Assembly (NCBI RefSeq): GCF_947501665.1
Contig: NZ_CANMWS010000010.1
Location: 62,001 to 126,000 of the forward strand
Source: an uncultured Shewanella sp.
GTDB lineage: Bacteria > Pseudomonadota > Gammaproteobacteria > Enterobacterales > Shewanellaceae
Direction of reading: 5' to 3'
Length of the DNA stretch: 64,000 nucleotides
The notes under the pieces were generated by a model, which was not told where the DNA came from, did not search any database, and saw only the letters and a list, made by a program, of their open reading frames with translations. Below, one piece after another: positions 44,054 through 52,623 of the stretch. The translations under genes and the position numbers were made by a program. The stretch's first letter is position 1, and each line of letters starts with the position of its first letter.

Positions 44054-45410
44054 GGGTAAATAATGCCAACAGTTGAGATTGTACTAGTTTACCTTGCCTG
44101 TTAACGGGCATTTGGTTTGGATAACGCCAACGCTTAGGTAAAATAACCCGTTCAAATTTGGTTAATAAGTAAGACTTAAAAATATTATTAAGGCTGAGTT
44201 TTCCTTTCGTGTCGAGGTATTCTTTACCTGACTGGGATAGCTCTATAACGGCTGCCAATTGTATTTTAGGCTGTTCTACAATGAGTAACCTTGCGACTTC
44301 TACCATGGGGTGGGTATGAAGCAATGATTCCATTTCAACTAATGAAAGTCGCTTTTCTTCAATTTTGACAATGCGGTCAAGTCGTTCTTGAAGAATAAAT
44401 TCATCGTCATTGGTGAGTTGAATTTTATCATTACATTTCATCCAGCTATCATGTTCAATATAGGGAGATTTTAACCATAATGCGCCGTCATTTTCATCTT
44501 GCTTAATTTGAATGGGTGCAAAGGTTTTCCATGTTTGCTGTTCTTGGTATTGGCGACGATAAGCAATACCGCCTGTTTCAGTACTACCAAAGACTTCAAT
44601 AGGTAAGGTTGAATAGCATTGTTTAATACCTTGCGCAGCTTCATAAGTTAAAGGTCCACCAGAGCTGAACACTAAGCTAGGTGCCCGCATTTGGGGTTGA
44701 AAATCTAAGGAGGCTGGTAGGCGAGATAAATGTGCTGGACTACTGATTAAGCATAATTGAGAGAATAAATTACTGTAATAACTGAGTGTTTCTGGGTATT
44801 CAATGAGCTCACTTAAAAAGGGCCTACGGCTAGCAAGTGGCCAGAGAATTTTGAACAGTAAACCGTAAATATGTTGGTGAGATACTGTTGAAATAATACT
44901 GCATTGTGGTAAATGTTTAGCAAAAGTGGATTCGAGTGTGGAGACTTCACTGTCAAGCTGCGCAAGGGTTTTTGTGACAGCTTTTGGTTCTCCGCTGCTA
45001 CCGGAGGTAAAAAGGGTAAAGCATCCCCAGTCGTTAGACTTTGGCCAAGGTAATTTGGGTAAGTCGGCCAGTGCTTCTAATGGGATAAAAGGTTTATTGG
45101 ACACGAGTTCTTTATCTGATAGAACCGCATCAAATTGGTCATTTAATGCTAGCAAGTTAGCCGGTTGTACACTTGAAGGCAAAATAATGTCTTTTCCTGC
45201 AATTAAAGCAGCACACAGGCCTATAGCAAATAATTCACTATTGTCACAAGAAACAAGCCATTTTTTATGGGGGCTCTCAATAAGTTGTTGATGAAAGTAA
45301 GCGACTTGATGGCTAAAGCATTCTCCCGTCAGAATGTTATGATGATTAAAACTTATGAGTTGTTGTTCAATTGGGCCTAACGTTAACCAAGATGTCAGAA
45401 TATTTATCAT
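44046..45410 (-). CDS. apeH: AMP-dependent acyl/aryl-ACP ligase of the APE cluster (ApeH)
   Basis: The product is an ANL-superfamily ligase with the P-loop TLFTSGSSGEPKAVTKT, EVFGSTETGGIAYRR and the hinge LDRIVKIEEKRLSLVEMES. It would activate the aryl starter acid and load it on an acyl carrier protein. I choose ATG 45410 because it overlaps the stop of the preceding gene as ATGA; the longer frame to 45443 would overlap by 37 bp. It lies between the COG4648 membrane gene and the dehydratase gene. Confidence 0.85.
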   Translation of the reverse strand: MINILTSWLTLGPIEQQLISFNHHNILTGECFSHQVAYFHQQLIESPHKKWLVSCDNSELFAIGLCAALIAGKDIILPSSVQPANLLALNDQFDAVLSDKELVSNKPFIPLEALADLPKLPWPKSNDWGCFTLFTSGSSGEPKAVTKTLAQLDSEVSTLESTFAKHLPQCSIISTVSHQHIYGLLFKILWPLASRRPFLSELIEYPETLSYYSNLFSQLCLISSPAHLSRLPASLDFQPQMRAPSLVFSSGGPLTYEAAQGIKQCYSTLPIEVFGSTETGGIAYRRQYQEQQTWKTFAPIQIKQDENDGALWLKSPYIEHDSWMKCNDKIQLTNDDEFILQERLDRIVKIEEKRLSLVEMESLLHTHPMVEVARLLIVEQPKIQLAAVIELSQSGKEYLDTKGKLSLNNIFKSYLLTKFERVILPKRWRYPNQMPVNRQGKLVQSQLLALFTHD

Positions 45411-45955
45411 CGTTTTTTCAACCAAAATGTGCGGTATAACCATTCACCAGCAAAAAGAATACCCATTAATACATAAGAAATAAGACCGTTATAAAGCGTC
45501 CAAGTAGAAAGGCTTGCAAATTGGGCGGTATAATAAGCGATTGTGCCATTGACAATGAAAAAAGAGCACCAGATTAATGTGACTTTATTGAGATAAGGTA
45601 TCGCACTGTCTGGTAAGTCAGGTTCTTTTAATCTTGCTAGTCGCTCTATGATGCTTGGCCCCCATTTTAATGAATGAGCAAACAATAACAGCATGCAAGT
45701 ACTGATCACGACGGGGTAGTACAGCAACCAGTCATTCATTTTTGCGATATAGCTACTCATTGTTAATACAATACCTGCCAAGATAGGCAGTATTAATGAT
45801 TTTAGTTTTTGTTTATTAATCAATAATCGTAATACAAGAAAGCCACAAAGTAGCAAGGCAATGCTGCCTTGGGGTAAATAGTTAAGCCCAAAATAGACAG
45901 CGATTGGATAACATAGCACCACAATTGTGGTGGCTATTTGCAAAAACAGTGTCAT
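45407..45955 (-). CDS. apeG: COG4648-type membrane protein of the APE cluster (ApeG)
   Basis: The 182-residue protein has five or six hydrophobic helices, with ATTIVVLCYPIAVYFGLNYL at the start and a conserved-looking LKWGPSIIERLARLKEPDLPDSAIPYLNKVTLIWC in the middle. APE clusters encode such a small integral membrane protein of unknown role at this position. It overlaps the ACP gene by 4 bp at its start and the ligase gene by 4 bp at its end. No catalytic residue can be named. Confidence 0.8.
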   Translation of the reverse strand: MTLFLQIATTIVVLCYPIAVYFGLNYLPQGSIALLLCGFLVLRLLINKQKLKSLILPILAGIVLTMSSYIAKMNDWLLYYPVVISTCMLLLFAHSLKWGPSIIERLARLKEPDLPDSAIPYLNKVTLIWCSFFIVNGTIAYYTAQFASLSTWTLYNGLISYVLMGILFAGEWLYRTFWLKKR

Positions 45956-46203
45956 TCAGCTGTAACAAGCGCTTCAATCGCGGAGACAACGTCATCAACG
46001 GTACGCACTGCTTTAAATGTCTCAGGGTGGATCTTTTTGCCTGTGATCTGTTGTAATTTGATGACCAAATCAACAGCATCAATACTGTCTAAATCTAACT
46101 CATCATAAAGCGATGCGTTTAATGATATATCACCTTCATCAATTTCAAACTCTTCTACTAAAATCTTAGTCAAAGTTTCAAGTATTTGCTCACGGTTTTT
46201 CAT
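45952..46203 (-). CDS. apeF: Acyl carrier protein of the APE cluster (ApeF)
   Basis: This 83-residue acidic protein has the phosphopantetheine site D-S-I-D in LYDELDLDSIDAVDLVIKLQ, with Ser at residue 40. The helical pattern is that of ACP. It carries growing polyene intermediates. It is the second of two ACPs, 14 bp after the first, and overlaps the membrane-protein gene. The two ACPs differ in charge pattern and may have different tasks. Confidence 0.9.
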   Translation of the reverse strand: MKNREQILETLTKILVEEFEIDEGDISLNASLYDELDLDSIDAVDLVIKLQQITGKKIHPETFKAVRTVDDVVSAIEALVTAE

Positions 46204-46217
46204 GTTACTTCCACTGC

Positions 46218-46466
46218 TTATTGCGCTTCAATGAAGGCGGCAAGGTTATTTACACTATAAAAGTGCTGTTTGGTTTCTTCTGAATTAGCATCGATTTTAA
46301 TATTAAATTGTTTTTTTATGGCTAATCCGAGTTCTAATGCGTCGATGGAATCTAATCCTAATCCGTCACCAAATAATGGTGCATCAGAGTCAATATCTTC
46401 GATGCTTACGTCTTCTAAATCGAGACATTCAATAATTAATTTTTTTATTTCGTTATGTAATTTCAT
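46218..46466 (-). CDS. apeE: Acyl carrier protein of the APE cluster (ApeE)
   Basis: The 82-residue acidic protein has D-S-I-D in FGDGLGLDSIDALELGLAIK (Ser at 40), a normal ACP length and helical pattern. It overlaps the acyltransferase gene by 14 bp and lies 14 bp before the second ACP gene. In APE systems the two ACPs hold the starter and the extended chain. AAAT-rich start region, ribosome site not strong. Confidence 0.9.
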   Translation of the reverse strand: MKLHNEIKKLIIECLDLEDVSIEDIDSDAPLFGDGLGLDSIDALELGLAIKKQFNIKIDANSEETKQHFYSVNNLAAFIEAQ

Positions 46467-47277
46467 GTGTCATATCTAATTGTTGTTTATAATAATTCTC
46501 TAAATCCCTAGTCATTTGGCGTGCTTTTTTTGCATTTAAACTGCAATCCACACTGAATGGTGAGATATATTCATTATAAGAGCGAGGATCGCCAATCTCG
46601 ACTCTCATGCCAATAGTGCGCGGAGGGATATGATACCACGGTTGTTGTTTGCTGAGACCAATTGCATTGGTGCGCAATACCACGGGGATCAGTTCAGTTT
46701 GACTGCGTAAAGTGATATTCGCTGCGCCTCTGGCAAATTGATTAATGGTTTCACCTATTTGGGTACGAGTACCTTCAGGGAAAATAATGAGGTTAGTGCC
46801 TTTTTCCAGTTCAGATTTACAATCTTTAAGGAGTAAGTCTGCCCCTCTATTAGGAATGTAGCCCGCACTTGAGACGACGCCTCTTAGGAAGAAGTTTCGC
46901 CATAAAGCTTGTTTTACAATACACCCGGCGTTGGGAATTAAGCTTATCATGACGACAACATCAACTAGGGTTGGGTGATTCGCTATGACTATCTTTCCCG
47001 TCATATTTTGTAAAAAGGCGGCATTATCAGTATCGACTTTGATGACGCCTGCAGCGGTAAGCATGGCAACCATGCCTTTGAACATGATATGGACGGCTTT
47101 TCTTACGCGCTTAATTTTTTGAGTATGGGAACCTGGCCAAAATTTAAGTAAAGGCAGCAAAGTTAAGGAACTCAGTAATCCTCCAAGGCCAAATATAATA
47201 TAGCAAATCACTCCGCCAACCCATCTTGGAACATAGGCCAGCCCAGTTAGCTTAGGGGCAGGAGTAAAGTCAGTCAT
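46453..47277 (-). CDS. apeD: PlsC-like acyltransferase of the APE cluster (ApeD)
   Basis: The 274-residue protein has an N-terminal membrane helix (GGVICYIIFGLGGLLSSLTLLPL) and the LPLAT motifs N-H-P-T-L-V-D (H-x4-D) and F-P-E-G-T-R-T-Q. APE clusters encode such a 1-acylglycerol-phosphate-type acyltransferase, likely to attach the polyene to a lipid. It overlaps the ketosynthase-like gene by 8 bp. Substrate not known. Confidence 0.85.
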   Translation of the reverse strand: MTDFTPAPKLTGLAYVPRWVGGVICYIIFGLGGLLSSLTLLPLLKFWPGSHTQKIKRVRKAVHIMFKGMVAMLTAAGVIKVDTDNAAFLQNMTGKIVIANHPTLVDVVVMISLIPNAGCIVKQALWRNFFLRGVVSSAGYIPNRGADLLLKDCKSELEKGTNLIIFPEGTRTQIGETINQFARGAANITLRSQTELIPVVLRTNAIGLSKQQPWYHIPPRTIGMRVEIGDPRSYNEYISPFSVDCSLNAKKARQMTRDLENYYKQQLDMTHEIT

Positions 47278-47992
47278 AATGGAGGGTCCAAAGTTGATTA
47301 TTCATTATACCTGAAAGCGAAGATTGGCAGGCCAAAGCGTGTAAAATTTCGCCAAACTTTAAATGCTTCTCTGTTTTAGTTTGGTAATTTGTATCAATAG
47401 TCAGTTTGGCTAGATGTGTGTTTGTAGACTGTTGCGACAGCACAAATGCCATGGCAATTGGCCATTCAGGTTGGGTATTGAATCGCTGAAAAATCGAGGG
47501 TACGGGCTCATCACCATAGACAAGTAATATTGGTTCTGGGTTTTCATGTAATTGAACATAGGATTCTATTACAGCTTGCGATAAGGACTCAGTACCAGCG
47601 GCAATGGCTGTCGATGCCGCTTTATTTTTTGTCAATATACTGAACATACCACTGGCTGTGTTATGAACTGACTGACTAAAGCTTGTTGGAGACAGTGACT
47701 GTGCGTTTGTGATATCACTTAGCAGTGACATGGTACGATTAATTTCACCATGTTGAGAAGCGAAGATGCTACGACATTGTGCGGGTGGATTGGCCTGAAA
47801 GGTTGCCGCTAATATTATTTTGGTCAGTGGGCTCAGGCGTCTACGTTGATTCGCAGGTATTTGTTGAAGATCTGGCGGTCGAGTAGAGGAGGGCACAGCA
47901 GTGAGTGGTGCTTGCCAATGTTGCCAATCCAAGGCTTCTTGATATAAGGGAGACCATGCTCCCCAAGAAATAATGTCAAATGTTAACCGCAT
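47270..47992 (-). CDS. apeC: Ketosynthase-like chain-length factor of the APE cluster (ApeC)
   Basis: The 240-residue protein is a partial ketosynthase fold with SFSQSVHNTASGMFSI, and AASTAIAAGTESLSQAVIES at the region of the active-site strand, where no Cys is found. This is the pattern of the short beta-ketoacyl synthase-like proteins of APE clusters that act as chain-length factor with ApeO. It is the first gene of the operon; its promoter lies before 47992. No methyltransferase or other ape gene precedes it in the window. Confidence 0.78.
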   Translation of the reverse strand: MRLTFDIISWGAWSPLYQEALDWQHWQAPLTAVPSSTRPPDLQQIPANQRRRLSPLTKIILAATFQANPPAQCRSIFASQHGEINRTMSLLSDITNAQSLSPTSFSQSVHNTASGMFSILTKNKAASTAIAAGTESLSQAVIESYVQLHENPEPILLVYGDEPVPSIFQRFNTQPEWPIAMAFVLSQQSTNTHLAKLTIDTNYQTKTEKHLKFGEILHALACQSSLSGIMNNQLWTLHYD

Positions 47993-48121
47993 CGGTTCTT
48001 AGTACCTGTTTTACTCAATTTTCTACACCAACTTATACTGCTAAATATTGTCGAAGATAAGAAAATTCGAATGGATGCAAGTCTATGTTTGGTATTTATT
48101 ATTATTATTTTCGGCTCGCAT

Positions 48122-48157
48122 AATAGCATAGATCCCCGTTAAGGGGATAATGCTATT
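48122..48157 (-). terminator. Hairpin downstream of the DUF3014 gene
   Basis: A two-part stem joins AATAGCAT with ATGCTATT and, inside it, ATCCCC with GGGGAT around GTTAA. It follows the 48182 gene on the minus strand by about 25 bp. A T-run is lacking, so the call as terminator is moderate. Confidence 0.5.
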
Positions 48158-48181
48158 GCTTGAAAGTCTTGCTATCTCATT

Positions 48182-49069
48182 TTAGTTGTTTATTTGTTGC
48201 TTTAACTGGGTTTTAAGACGACGTAAAGCGGCTTTGACTTTTCTCGCGTTATCAGGGCCCATACGAATAAGTAATTTTTGGGGACCCGCTAATGCTTCAA
48301 GTTTAGGATCAACAAATTTATAATTGACACTCACACCATTCACTTCAATAGGGGCATTAATAATGGGTGTTGCTAACAAGAGATCGATGGCTTTTAACAT
48401 ACGGTCATCAAATTGAGTGTCATTATAACCAAGTTCAGCTAAGGCTTCGCTAAACAGTGGACTCATTTGTTTATAGGTAACAATAAGTTGTTGGTCATTG
48501 AGGCCACTTAGGAAGTCAGCATAGATATCATAACGATGATAGCTATCTGGATCGATATACGTTTTGTTGCTCACATCGGATACAGTGAATTTTTCAGTGG
48601 GCCCTTTTATTGGGCTGGCGTTTCGAGCAAGCTCTCCTTCTGACAGGTTGTCAACAAAAACAACAAATTGACGAACCAAATTTTTGTCATTCAATATAGG
48701 TTGAATTGTCATGCCATCAGCAATTTCAATCGCTTTTTGATAGGCAAATTGGTCGCTATTGTTTAATGCCGGAAGCACTTCAGGTTCTGCAGGTGCTTGT
48801 GGAGCGACTTCTGCTGGCACATCCTCATTGTCGATGATAGTCGTAGTGGTTTCCGGGACTTTAGCAACGGTATCTAAAGGCTCATCCGGCGTCGAAACTG
48901 GCTGGCTGATACTTTCATCAGGCATTTTTTCAAGATTATCTTCTTGCTGATTGAAATAGTAATAGGCTCCGCCAGCGATTAAGATAACAATAATAATAAA
49001 TATAATTAATGGATTAGAGCCAGAGGTTTTTCTCTTTTGAGTGGCCCTGTCTTCTTGGTTGGCTTTCAT
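48182..49069 (-). CDS. DUF3014-family membrane-anchored protein
   Basis: The 295-residue protein has a short cytoplasmic N terminus, one membrane helix (PLIIFIIIVILIAGGAYYYF), a Pro/Glu/Thr-rich linker (about residues 50-105) and a globular domain with ARNASPIKGPTEKFTV, YHRYDIYADFLSGL and a Lys/Arg-rich C terminus. The pattern matches DUF3014 proteins of gammaproteobacteria, which have no established role. It stands between the APE operon and recG. Confidence 0.75.
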   Translation of the reverse strand: MKANQEDRATQKRKTSGSNPLIIFIIIVILIAGGAYYYFNQQEDNLEKMPDESISQPVSTPDEPLDTVAKVPETTTTIIDNEDVPAEVAPQAPAEPEVLPALNNSDQFAYQKAIEIADGMTIQPILNDKNLVRQFVVFVDNLSEGELARNASPIKGPTEKFTVSDVSNKTYIDPDSYHRYDIYADFLSGLNDQQLIVTYKQMSPLFSEALAELGYNDTQFDDRMLKAIDLLLATPIINAPIEVNGVSVNYKFVDPKLEALAGPQKLLIRMGPDNARKVKAALRRLKTQLKQQINN

Positions 49070-49263
49070 TTACATTCCTCTGCTACTCGGGCGAATCTGT
49101 GTGCCGATACGTTCATTGTCAAATTAACAGGCATTACCTGTCGAAGTCATCTTAATTAAAGATGTTTAATTGTTGAACTTTTATTGATAAGGATAAACTC
49201 ATCAAATCAGTATTGTTCAATTACTCTACAGCCGATATTGAATCTTAATGATGCAAACCTTAA

Positions 49264-51339
49264 TCAGGCTTGTACAAATTGTTCTCTTTCGCCAAGCCAT
49301 CTGGTAATAATATTATCAACATTATCGGGCGATTGATCCATTACATGTTGGGCTAATTTTTGAATATGTGGAATTAATGATTGATCTCTCAATAAATCAG
49401 CGATTTTCATGTCAGCAATCCCGGTCTGTTTTGTTCCTAATACTTCACCTGGGCCTCTAATTTCTAAATCTTGTTGGGCGATAACAAAACCGTCATTACT
49501 GTGCCTTAATACGCCTAATCGTTTGGTTGCTGTGTGTGACAAGGGAGGTTTATATAATAAAACACAGTGGCTGGCGACAGCGCCTCGCCCCACACGACCA
49601 CGTAATTGGTGTAGTTGAGCAAGGCCTAATCGCTCAGGATTTTCAATGATCATTAAGCTTGCATTAGGCACATCGACCCCGACTTCGATGACAGTGGTCG
49701 CAACGAGTAAATTGAGGTGACCTTCTTTAAAATCACTCATGATTTTTTGTTTTTCAGCTGATTTCATACGGCCGTGAACGAGGCCAATATTCAGTTCGGG
49801 TAAGGCAAGCTTAAGTTCTTCAGCCGTATCTTCAGCGGCCTGACATTCTAGTACTTCTGATTCTTCAATGAGTGTGCAGACCCAATAAGCTTGTCGTTTA
49901 TCACTCAATGCTGCCTGTTTTACCCGTTCAATGACTTCCGTTCGACGTTGATCTGAAATCGCAACTGTTGTTACCGGAGTTCGACCGGGTGGTAATTCAT
50001 CAATAATGGACGTATCTAAATCAGCATAGGCTGTCATGGCTAATGTTCGAGGGATGGGGGTGGCTGTCATAATTAATTGATGAGGATGAAAGCCTTGACT
50101 GATCCCTTTTTCTCTTAAGCCTAACCTCTGATGTACACCAAATCTGTGTTGCTCATCAATGATGATAAGAGCCAGTTTGTTAAAGATAACTTGGTCTTGA
50201 AAAATGGCATGGGTACCTATGACCATATTGGCTTTACCTGAGGCGATATCGGTTAAAGATTGGGTTCTGGCTTTGCCTTTTAATTTGCCCGCTAACCAGC
50301 CGATAGTTAAGCCAAGTGGTGAAAACCAAGCATTAAAATTAGCTGCATGCTGTTCGGCCAGTAATTCTGTTGGTGCCATCATTGCAACTTGGTAGCCACT
50401 CTCAATAGCCTGCAGTGCTGCCAGTGCAGCGACTAAGGTTTTTCCTGAGCCCACATCTCCTTGAACTAAACGCATCATAGGTTGAGCTTGAGTAAGATCT
50501 TGGGCTATGTCATCGACGACTCTTTGTTGAGCTCCTGTAGGGCTAAAAGGTAAAGAAGTTAAAAAAGGTGTAGTTAATTGCTGTGTCGGTTGCATGGTAA
50601 CGGCATTATCTTTGTTTGCTCTTTGTCTTAAACGCAGCATGCTCAGATTATGAGCTAATAGTTCCTCTTGGATCAGTCTTTGTTGGGCAGGGTGCATGCC
50701 TTGTTCTAACGCATCGATTGATACATCATTACTGGGTCTGTGTAAAATGTGCAATGCTTGTTCCAAACTCAGGCTATTAGGTCTTAGATGAGCTGGAAGC
50801 AATTCACTGAGTCCCCCTTTACTGAGCATGGCTAGGGCTTGCTCGGTGAGTTTCAGTAAGCTATTTTGTTTTAGTCCCTCAGTGGTAGGATATATCGGTG
50901 TTAATATATTGCTTTGTGGGAGTGATTGCGTCTCTTGCAGCACCTTGTATTCAGGATGTACCATCTCTACTTGATGTTTTCCACGACGAATTTCACCATA
51001 GGCCCTTATTAGCATGCCCGGCGCTAAACTATTGCGTTGATTAGCTGAGAAATTAAAAAAGCGCAGTAGTAATTGGCTTGTTTCATCCTGAACGAGGCAA
51101 GTTAGCATACGTTTGCGGCCATGAAGCACCTGACTCGATATAATCGTCGCTTCAATAGTACCGTAATGACCGGGGTATAAAGCGCCTATAGGATAAATTT
51201 GGGTGCGATCTTCATAGCGTAGCGGAAGGTGAAATAACAAATCCTGTATGGTTTTAATGTTGAGTTTGCCTAAACGTTCAGCCACTTTTGTGGCAACGCC
51301 CTTCAGATCTGTAATAGGAGTAAGATCTAATTTTTGCAA
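49264..51339 (-). CDS. recG: ATP-dependent DNA helicase RecG
   Basis: The 691-residue protein has the RecG layout: an N-terminal wedge/OB domain (DLKGVATKVAERLGKLNIKTIQDLLFHLPLRYEDRT), then SF2 motifs LVQGDVGSGKTLVAALAAL (Walker A), IIIDEQHRFGV (Walker B), MTATPIPRTLA, LVATTVIEVGVDVPNA and QLRGRVGRG. It reverses stalled replication forks and processes recombination intermediates in the cytoplasm. Length and motifs are complete. Housekeeping gene, unlinked in role to its neighbours. Confidence 0.97.
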   Translation of the reverse strand: MQKLDLTPITDLKGVATKVAERLGKLNIKTIQDLLFHLPLRYEDRTQIYPIGALYPGHYGTIEATIISSQVLHGRKRMLTCLVQDETSQLLLRFFNFSANQRNSLAPGMLIRAYGEIRRGKHQVEMVHPEYKVLQETQSLPQSNILTPIYPTTEGLKQNSLLKLTEQALAMLSKGGLSELLPAHLRPNSLSLEQALHILHRPSNDVSIDALEQGMHPAQQRLIQEELLAHNLSMLRLRQRANKDNAVTMQPTQQLTTPFLTSLPFSPTGAQQRVVDDIAQDLTQAQPMMRLVQGDVGSGKTLVAALAALQAIESGYQVAMMAPTELLAEQHAANFNAWFSPLGLTIGWLAGKLKGKARTQSLTDIASGKANMVIGTHAIFQDQVIFNKLALIIIDEQHRFGVHQRLGLREKGISQGFHPHQLIMTATPIPRTLAMTAYADLDTSIIDELPPGRTPVTTVAISDQRRTEVIERVKQAALSDKRQAYWVCTLIEESEVLECQAAEDTAEELKLALPELNIGLVHGRMKSAEKQKIMSDFKEGHLNLLVATTVIEVGVDVPNASLMIIENPERLGLAQLHQLRGRVGRGAVASHCVLLYKPPLSHTATKRLGVLRHSNDGFVIAQQDLEIRGPGEVLGTKQTGIADMKIADLLRDQSLIPHIQKLAQHVMDQSPDNVDNIITRWLGEREQFVQA

Positions 51340-51481
51340 ATTTTCCGCTTTCCAACCACTGTAAATTTATACATATACTATCAGATAAATTGTCGTTGGC
51401 AATCTTAGATAAACTTAAGCTTATAAAATATAGGCTTAAGTTTTATGTTGATGATTATTTTATCATGAAAGCTAACGGTTT

Positions 51482-52432
51482 CTAGACAGAGGCATTACTG
51501 ACTAAATAACTGACATAACACAGGTAACCGACTAATAATAAAATACCTTCTCGACGGCCAATTCGATAACCAGTCCAAGCAAAGGGTAAAGTAATAACCG
51601 CCAACATTAACATGACACTAAAATCAATGGTTTTCATGCCTTCAGCACTGATAGGATGAATGATGGCTGTGACACCTAAGATCCCTAAAATATTAAAAAT
51701 ATTGGAGCCAACAACATTACCGATGGCGATATCACTGTGTCCTTTTCTTGCGGCAACCACTGAGGTGACTAACTCTGGCATGCTTGTCCCTATGGCGACA
51801 ATGGTGAGGCCAATGACGATTTCACTGATCCCGAATTGCTTGGCTAATGAGATGGCCCCATCGACAAATAAAATACCGCCACCGACTAACATACTGATGC
51901 CAATAAGGACGAAAAAAAGCGACAATAAAACATGTTGTGGGCGTTGATCGATAAGTTCACTTGTCTGACATTCATCATTTTCTTTGCGAGAGCTAATATA
52001 ACTATAACCAAGATAAATACTTAATAATGAAGCGAGTAAAGCGCCGTCTCCAAGGCTGAGTTCGCCGTCATGCAATAACCACCAAAATAACATTGAAGCC
52101 ATGATCATCAGTGGAATATCACGCTTGACCATTTGCGATTGAACTTTGATGGGTTTAATGAGTGCAGTAATGGCTAAAATAAGGCCAATATTGGCAATAT
52201 TAGAACCAATAACATTGCCAAGTGCCAAACCACTATTGCCTGCAAGGGCGGCTTTTAAGCTCACAGCTAATTCAGGTGCACTGGTGCCAAAAGCGACGAT
52301 GGTTAAGCCTATGATTAACGGTGCGACCCCTAATCGTAATGCGATAGCACTGGCCCCTCGAACGAGCGCTTCAGCACCAAGAGTTAAAATCAGAAAGCCA
52401 CCGAGAAGAGAAAGAGTAATCAGCATGGTCAT
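51482..52432 (-). CDS. Calcium/sodium antiporter (CaCA, YrbG type)
   Basis: The 316-residue protein has two homologous halves with the alpha repeats [21 protein letters not shown] and [21 protein letters not shown], each followed by [11 protein letters not shown] / [11 protein letters not shown]. Ten helices are predicted. It is an inner-membrane K+-independent Na+/Ca2+ exchanger, as in YrbG. It lies downstream of the acyl-CoA synthetase gene, separated by a terminator. Confidence 0.92.
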   Translation of the reverse strand: MTMLITLSLLGGFLILTLGAEALVRGASAIALRLGVAPLIIGLTIVAFGTSAPELAVSLKAALAGNSGLALGNVIGSNIANIGLILAITALIKPIKVQSQMVKRDIPLMIMASMLFWWLLHDGELSLGDGALLASLLSIYLGYSYISSRKENDECQTSELIDQRPQHVLLSLFFVLIGISMLVGGGILFVDGAISLAKQFGISEIVIGLTIVAIGTSMPELVTSVVAARKGHSDIAIGNVVGSNIFNILGILGVTAIIHPISAEGMKTIDFSVMLMLAVITLPFAWTGYRIGRREGILLLVGYLCYVSYLVSNASV

Positions 52433-52564
52433 CGTATCGTTAGGTGATAATAACTTGCAAGAATAAAGGCTTAAAAATTCATAGCAATGGATTTAATGGC
52501 ATATTATATTAATGATATTTAAATATTCCCATAAAACAAGTTTAATCAACTGATTTTTATATAT

Positions 52565-52597
52565 AAAAAAACACGCCAAGGGGCGTGTTTTATTTTG
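52565..52597. terminator. Bidirectional rho-independent terminator
   Basis: AACACGCC / GGCGTGTT (52570-52577 and 52582-52589) around AAGG is flanked by TTATTTT on the right and by an A-run on the left. It should end the acyl-CoA synthetase gene on the minus strand. Confidence 0.85.
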
Positions 52598-52623
52598 TTG
52601 TTGGTATGTGTTTATATGTAACG

